A stretch of DNA of 64,000 nt from Terribacillus sp. DMT04 (lineage in GTDB: Bacteria > Bacillota > Bacilli > Bacillales > Amphibacillaceae): positions 2,544,001 through 2,608,000 of the forward strand of contig NZ_CP077639.1 of assembly GCF_019056395.1 (NCBI RefSeq), given 5' to 3'. The translations under genes and the position numbers were made by a program. How positions within the stretch are numbered: position 1 is the stretch's first letter; each line of letters begins with the position of its first letter. Shown here one piece after another: positions 60,761 through 64,000 of this stretch. Below the pieces are notes generated by a model. It made no database searches. It saw only the letters and a list, made by a program, of their open reading frames with translations, and was not told where the DNA came from.

Positions 60761-61174
60761 TAGCTCCGAAAACCAAAAACGGAGCGGTCTTTTCCGCTTT
60801 TCTTATTGTCCAGCTACAGAAGCCAGGAACTATAGGATAAGCGCTAAATCCCTGCGTAAGGAAATTCACCTTACTCCGGGCTTTTTCGCTTATCCTTACG
60901 TTCCTAACCGGCTTCTTTCGCTTTTCTTTGATGTCTAGCTCCGAAAACCAGAAACTGCGGTATAAGCGATGAATCCCTATGTGGGGAAATTCACCCACTC
61001 CGGGCTCCCTCGCTTATTCCTCCGTTTCTAAACGGTTTTCTCCGCTTTTCTTCATGTCTAGCTGCAAAGACCAGAAACTGCGCTGTAAGCAATGAATCCC
61101 TATGTGGGAAATTCACCCACTCCGGGCTCCCTTGCTTACCGCTTCGTTTCTAAACGGTCTTTTCCGCTTTTCTT
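60761..61174 (-). repeat. Tandem structured repeat, three full copies and one truncated
   Basis: Units of about 120-125 bp at 60808-60932, 60933-61055 and 61056-61174, each beginning GTCTAGCT (or GTCCAGCT) and ending CGCTTTTCTT, plus a deleted copy at 60761-60807 keeping only both ends. Each unit can form a long stem between its first third (for example AGAAACTGCGGTATAAGCGA in unit 2) and its last third, capped by an inner GTGGG/CCCAC hairpin. Between units the paired positions change together. It lies directly after the stop of the putC gene and might end that transcript. No credible reading frame. Confidence 0.85.
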
Positions 61175-62720
61175 AGTACATTTCACTGACTGTCTTTGCT
61201 AGCATATGAAGCTGTAGGTAGTCTGGGCCGCCGGCTTTGGAGTCGGTGCCTGACATTTTGAAGCCGCCGAATGGGTGGTAGCCTACGATGGCGCCGGTGC
61301 AGTTGCGGTTGAAGTATAGGTTGCCGACGTGGAATCGTTGTTTGGCGTATTCGATGTGGTCGCGGTTATTTGTGATCACCGCCCCAGTCAAGCCATACTC
61401 TGTGTTGTTTGCTATATCAATGGCTTCTTCAAAGCTGGCTGCTTTTGAGAATCCTAGTACTGGTCCGAAGATTTCTTCTTGCATCAAACGGGATGTTGGT
61501 GACAAGTCAGCGAAAATGGTGGGCTGGATAAAGAAGCCTTTACTGTTGTCACTGGATCCGCCGCTGACAAGCTTTCCTTCTTCTTTGCCGACTTCGATAT
61601 AATCTGTAATTTTATCAAAGGAAGCTTGATCAATGACTGGACCCATGTACACATCGGCACTTTCCGGAGCTGCCGTAATACGAGACTCCGTAATTTCGAT
61701 GACGCGCTCCAGCACAGCGTCATATACTTTTTCATGCACAACCGCTCGTGAGCCAGCCGAGCATTTTTGACCGGCGAATCCAAATGCTGATACAGCAATG
61801 GCATCTGCTGCTAGTTCAATATCTGCATCTTCATCCACAACAATTGTATCTTTTCCGCCCATTTCTGCGATAACTTGTTTTAAATGCTGCTGTCCTGGCT
61901 GCACTTTGGCTGCTTTTTCAATAATACGTGTGCCAACATCACGTGATCCAGTGAAGGTAATGATACTTGTTTTCGGATGCTCTACTAAATAATCGCCCAC
62001 TTCGGAGCCGCTTCCTGGCACAAAATTGATAACGCCCTTCGGCACACCTGCTTGCTCCAGTACTTCGACAAACTGTGCCGCAATAACTGGTGTAGCACTT
62101 GCCGGCTTCAAGACAACGGTGTTACCTGTTACGAGTGGTGCAACGGTTGTTCCTGCCATGATTGCGAACAAGAAGTTCCACGGCGAAATAACGACTGTAA
62201 CACCAGTCGGCGTATAAATATAGCGGTTCGATTCTCCCTCACGAGAGAGAATCTCTTTGCCCGGTGCAAGCTCCATCATCTGACGGGCGTAATATTCCAT
62301 AAAGTCAATTGCTTCGGCTGTGTCGGCATCTGCCTCTTTCCAAGGCTTGCCGGCTTCCTTCACAAGCAGCGCTGAGAAATAATGTTTCTTACGGCGAACG
62401 ATGGCTGCCGCTCGCATGAGAATGTGCGCACGCTCTTCTGCTTTTGTATAACGCCATGTTTCAAATGCTGTTGCAGCTGCTTCAATGGCACGTTCTGCAT
62501 GTTCTTGAGAAGCTTTCGACACTTCCCCAACTATTTCTTCTTTATCTGCTGGGTTAATGGAGACGATTTTGTCATCAGTCGTTACCTTTTCGCCGTCGAT
62601 TACAAGAGGGTACTTGTTTCCCATCACATGTTGTACCTGCTTCAGTGCCTCTTGGAAAGCCTGTTGCTCTTGCTCCTGTGTAAAATCAGTGAACGGTTCG
62701 TGTTTATAAGGTGTTGTCAC
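61173..62720 (-). CDS. putC: L-glutamate gamma-semialdehyde dehydrogenase (proline catabolism)
   Basis: 515-aa aldehyde dehydrogenase converting 1-pyrroline-5-carboxylate/glutamate semialdehyde to glutamate with NAD+. Motifs: [40 protein letters not shown] and the catalytic Cys in [15 protein letters not shown] (about 321). Length and [23 protein letters not shown] match the RocA/PutC/PruA group. GTG start with AAAGGAG. It lies 19 nt after the proline dehydrogenase gene, so the two form a put operon. The adjacent dehydrogenase gene is broken, so proline use via this locus may be impaired, while the enzyme could still act in arginine or ornithine breakdown. Confidence 0.94.
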   Translation of the reverse strand: MTTPYKHEPFTDFTQEQEQQAFQEALKQVQHVMGNKYPLVIDGEKVTTDDKIVSINPADKEEIVGEVSKASQEHAERAIEAAATAFETWRYTKAEERAHILMRAAAIVRRKKHYFSALLVKEAGKPWKEADADTAEAIDFMEYYARQMMELAPGKEILSREGESNRYIYTPTGVTVVISPWNFLFAIMAGTTVAPLVTGNTVVLKPASATPVIAAQFVEVLEQAGVPKGVINFVPGSGSEVGDYLVEHPKTSIITFTGSRDVGTRIIEKAAKVQPGQQHLKQVIAEMGGKDTIVVDEDADIELAADAIAVSAFGFAGQKCSAGSRAVVHEKVYDAVLERVIEITESRITAAPESADVYMGPVIDQASFDKITDYIEVGKEEGKLVSGGSSDNSKGFFIQPTIFADLSPTSRLMQEEIFGPVLGFSKAASFEEAIDIANNTEYGLTGAVITNNRDHIEYAKQRFHVGNLYFNRNCTGAIVGYHPFGGFKMSGTDSKAGGPDYLQLHMLAKTVSEMY

Positions 62721-62739
62721 GATAGATCGCTCCTTTTGT

Positions 62740-63656
62740 TTATTTTTTGGTCATACCTTTCCATGCAAATGCAATATTTGCTGGCCGCTCTGCCAGCCTG
62801 CGCATAAAGTAGCCGTACCAGTCATCTCCATAAGGCAAGTAAATCCGAACCTTATAGCCTTGCTTGACGAGCTCTTCCTGCAGCTGCTCCCGCATGCCAT
62901 ACAGCATTTGAAATTCAAATTTATCTTTTCCTATTCCTTTTTCCAGTGCATAATGTTTAGCAAAGGAGATCATCTGCTCATCATGCGTAGCGATAGCTGT
63001 ATAGTTCCCGCTATCCAGCTGTTTGGCGATTAATTTACGATAGTTGGCATCAACGTCCCGCTTTTCTTGGAAAGCAACCGACACCCGTTCCTTGTAGGCG
63101 CCTTTCACTAAGCGAACGAATGGCTGCAAATGCTGCATGCTCTCCAAATCTTCATCACTTCGGTAAAGATACGCTTGTATGACAGTGCTCACATTTTGGT
63201 ACTCAGCCTTCAATTCTTGAAAAAGACTTAATGTTTGCGCACATCGCGTTGCATCTTCCATGTCAATCGTCACCATGACATCGAGACGATCCGCAGCTGT
63301 CAAAATCCGGCGCAAGTTCAGGCGGACAAGCTCTTCACTAATGTCCAGCCCAAGCGAGGTCAGTTTCAATGAAACATGCGCATCCAGATTTTCTTTTTGA
63401 TCATCTCTAGCGCTGCGACAATTCCGCTTGTACGCTCTAGCGTCGTTAGTGGATCGTCAACATACTCACCTAGGTGATCCACTGTTACACTCATGCCGGC
63501 TTTGTTTTGTTCCTGTATAAATGGAATGGCTTGATCGAAGGATACACCGCCAACGATTTTTCCTTTTACCATCTTAATGCCATATTGGCTGGCCAATTTG
63601 TTCAACTGCTGGTTCTTTGATAAATACAAGAAAAAATTGCGAGATAAAGCTTCCAA
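62740..63656 (-). pseudogene. putB: Proline dehydrogenase gene, split by a one-base frameshift
   Basis: The product would be about 304 aa, FAD-linked, oxidising proline to pyrroline-5-carboxylate. The first frame (63366-63656 from a TTG with GGGAGGTG 6 nt upstream) encodes MEALSRNFFLYLSKNQQLNKL... to SGIVAALEMIKK, then shifts to WMRMFH and stops. The second frame (62740-63369) continues with ENLDAHVSLKLTSLGLDISEE... to the C-terminal [23 protein letters not shown]. At the junction the tract ATCAAAAAGAAAATC has five A where six would restore MIKKENLDAHVSLK. The two frames overlap by 4 bp. All substrate and FAD motifs (YLYR, RLVKGAY, ATHD) are intact outside the break. Sequencing error, a recent mutation or programmed slippage are all possible. 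Confidence 0.87.
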
Positions 63657-63850
63657 CTGTAACACCTCCCAATTCACTTGCACATGTGCTATATGTTCAT
63701 TGTAGTCGGATAAGAAAAGGCTTACAATATGCAATAATGACAAACATTTCTCCTGGTTTTGTGTGTTTTACACAAAGATTAACTAGATGCATTATTATTT
63801 CCGCTTGACTGGTTTACTTGTTTGTTCTTACGGTAACATGTACCTATTAA

Positions 63851-63880
63851 TGGTTCGATTTACATCATATGACGAACCAA
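63851..63880. promoter_or_regulatory. Inverted repeat upstream of the last gene
   Basis: TGGTTCG (63851-63857) and CGAACCA (63873-63879) are perfectly complementary around 15 nt. The stretch GGTTCGATTTACATCATA is nearly identical to GGTTACGATTTACATCATA at the Zur box region (60356-60374). It may be an operator; the binder is unknown. Confidence 0.4.
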
Positions 63881-63895
63881 TGTGGAGGGCTTTTC

Positions 63896-64000
63896 ATGAA
63901 GAAGCGTAAATGGATCTGGATTGGAAGCGTTATCCTTCTAATCGGGATTGCACTAGGAGGGTATTTGATGGAAAGACAAGCTTTGGGCAAACTCGCAGAC
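63896..64000 (+). CDS. N-terminus of a membrane-anchored or exported protein (partial)
   Basis: The 35 visible codons begin MKKRKWIWIGSVILLIGIALGG, a basic head and single hydrophobic helix typical of a signal anchor. GTGGAGGG lies 5-10 nt before the ATG. The rest lies beyond the window, so no function can be given. Divergent from the put operon. Confidence 0.65.
   Translation, partial: MKKRKWIWIGSVILLIGIALGGYLMERQALGKLAD

Noticed and set aside
60666-60998. 110-codon minus-strand frame in the tandem repeat region
   Set aside because: It reads through the structured repeat units, has no ribosome site, and its composition follows the repeat, so it is a by-product of repeat sequence.
60761-61174. 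Possible CRISPR array
   Set aside because: The repeated unit is about 124 bp with no unique spacers between units and no cas genes; the units are adjacent copies.

Overview
The window looks like chromosomal DNA of a moderately low-GC Gram-positive of the Bacillaceae. The evidence is strong GGAGG-type ribosome binding sites, frequent TTG/GTG starts, exact CcpA cre boxes, a Zur box, a CsoR box, candidate sigma-B and sigma-D promoters, and many proteins resembling Bacillus subtilis families (LicBCA/LicR, PadC/PadR, YwrA/YwrB/YwrD, YhjB/YhjC, YerO/SwrC, CopA/CopZ/CsoR, PutB/PutC). A moderately halotolerant soil genus such as Terribacillus would fit, but that is a guess. I saw no rRNA, tRNA, CRISPR array, prophage or transposase.

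Layout, left to right. 1-3.1 kb: a CUT1 sugar ABC importer (substrate-binding lipoprotein and two permeases, the second cut by the window edge) with a cre box. 3.4-7.3 kb: an unknown lipoprotein, then a csoR-copA-copZ copper-efflux operon. 7.4-12 kb: a two-component system followed by a BcrA/LanF-type ABC exporter. 12-19.4 kb: a phosphofructokinase, a quinone-reductase-like dehydrogenase, a ThuA-domain protein, a paired short-chain chromate transporter with a gamma-glutamyltransferase, and two HAD phosphatases. 19.7-24.4 kb: a large secreted SGNH pectin-type acetylesterase with a cre box, an unknown membrane-anchored protein, an alpha/beta hydrolase and small envelope proteins. 24.8-28 kb: a marR-mmpL operon with a palindromic operator.

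28.3-32.5 kb: two secreted or anchored glycoside hydrolases (GH3 with PA14, and GH30). 32.8-35.2 kb: padR divergent from a DUF3237 gene and padC. 35.3-39.3 kb: a lichenan/cellobiose PTS operon licB-licC-licA-licR with activator-site, cre and promoter architecture. 39.4-43.7 kb: a TetR regulator divergent from a SwrC-like RND pump, with one identical operator beside each gene. 44.8-51.4 kb: a YhjC/YhjB-type transporter pair, then a gluconate operon (gnd-gntK-gntP) divergent from an RpiR regulator. 51.8-55.2 kb: a PucR-type regulator divergent from a chemoreceptor. 55.6-60.4 kb: shikimate dehydrogenase, then a zinc-starvation operon with three COG0523 metallochaperone GTPases and a zinc-independent S14 under Zur boxes. 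60.5-63.7 kb: a 39-aa micro-gene behind a sigma-B-type promoter, a tandem structured repeat, and a proline-catabolic pair whose proline dehydrogenase gene is broken by a one-base frameshift.

The genes describe an organism that scavenges plant and fungal polysaccharides (pectin esters, beta-glucans, ferulate-type phenolic acids, gluconate, glucosides), feeds them to catabolite-controlled uptake systems, and carries several efflux and metal-homeostasis systems. The least-described content is non-coding. One family of structured repeats (about 350-400 bp when complete) sits mostly between convergent genes and ends in a shared terminator hairpin. A second repeat of about 124 bp occurs three and a half times in tandem, with base changes that preserve pairing between copies. 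All functional statements come from reading the sequence and recalled family knowledge; no database search was run.
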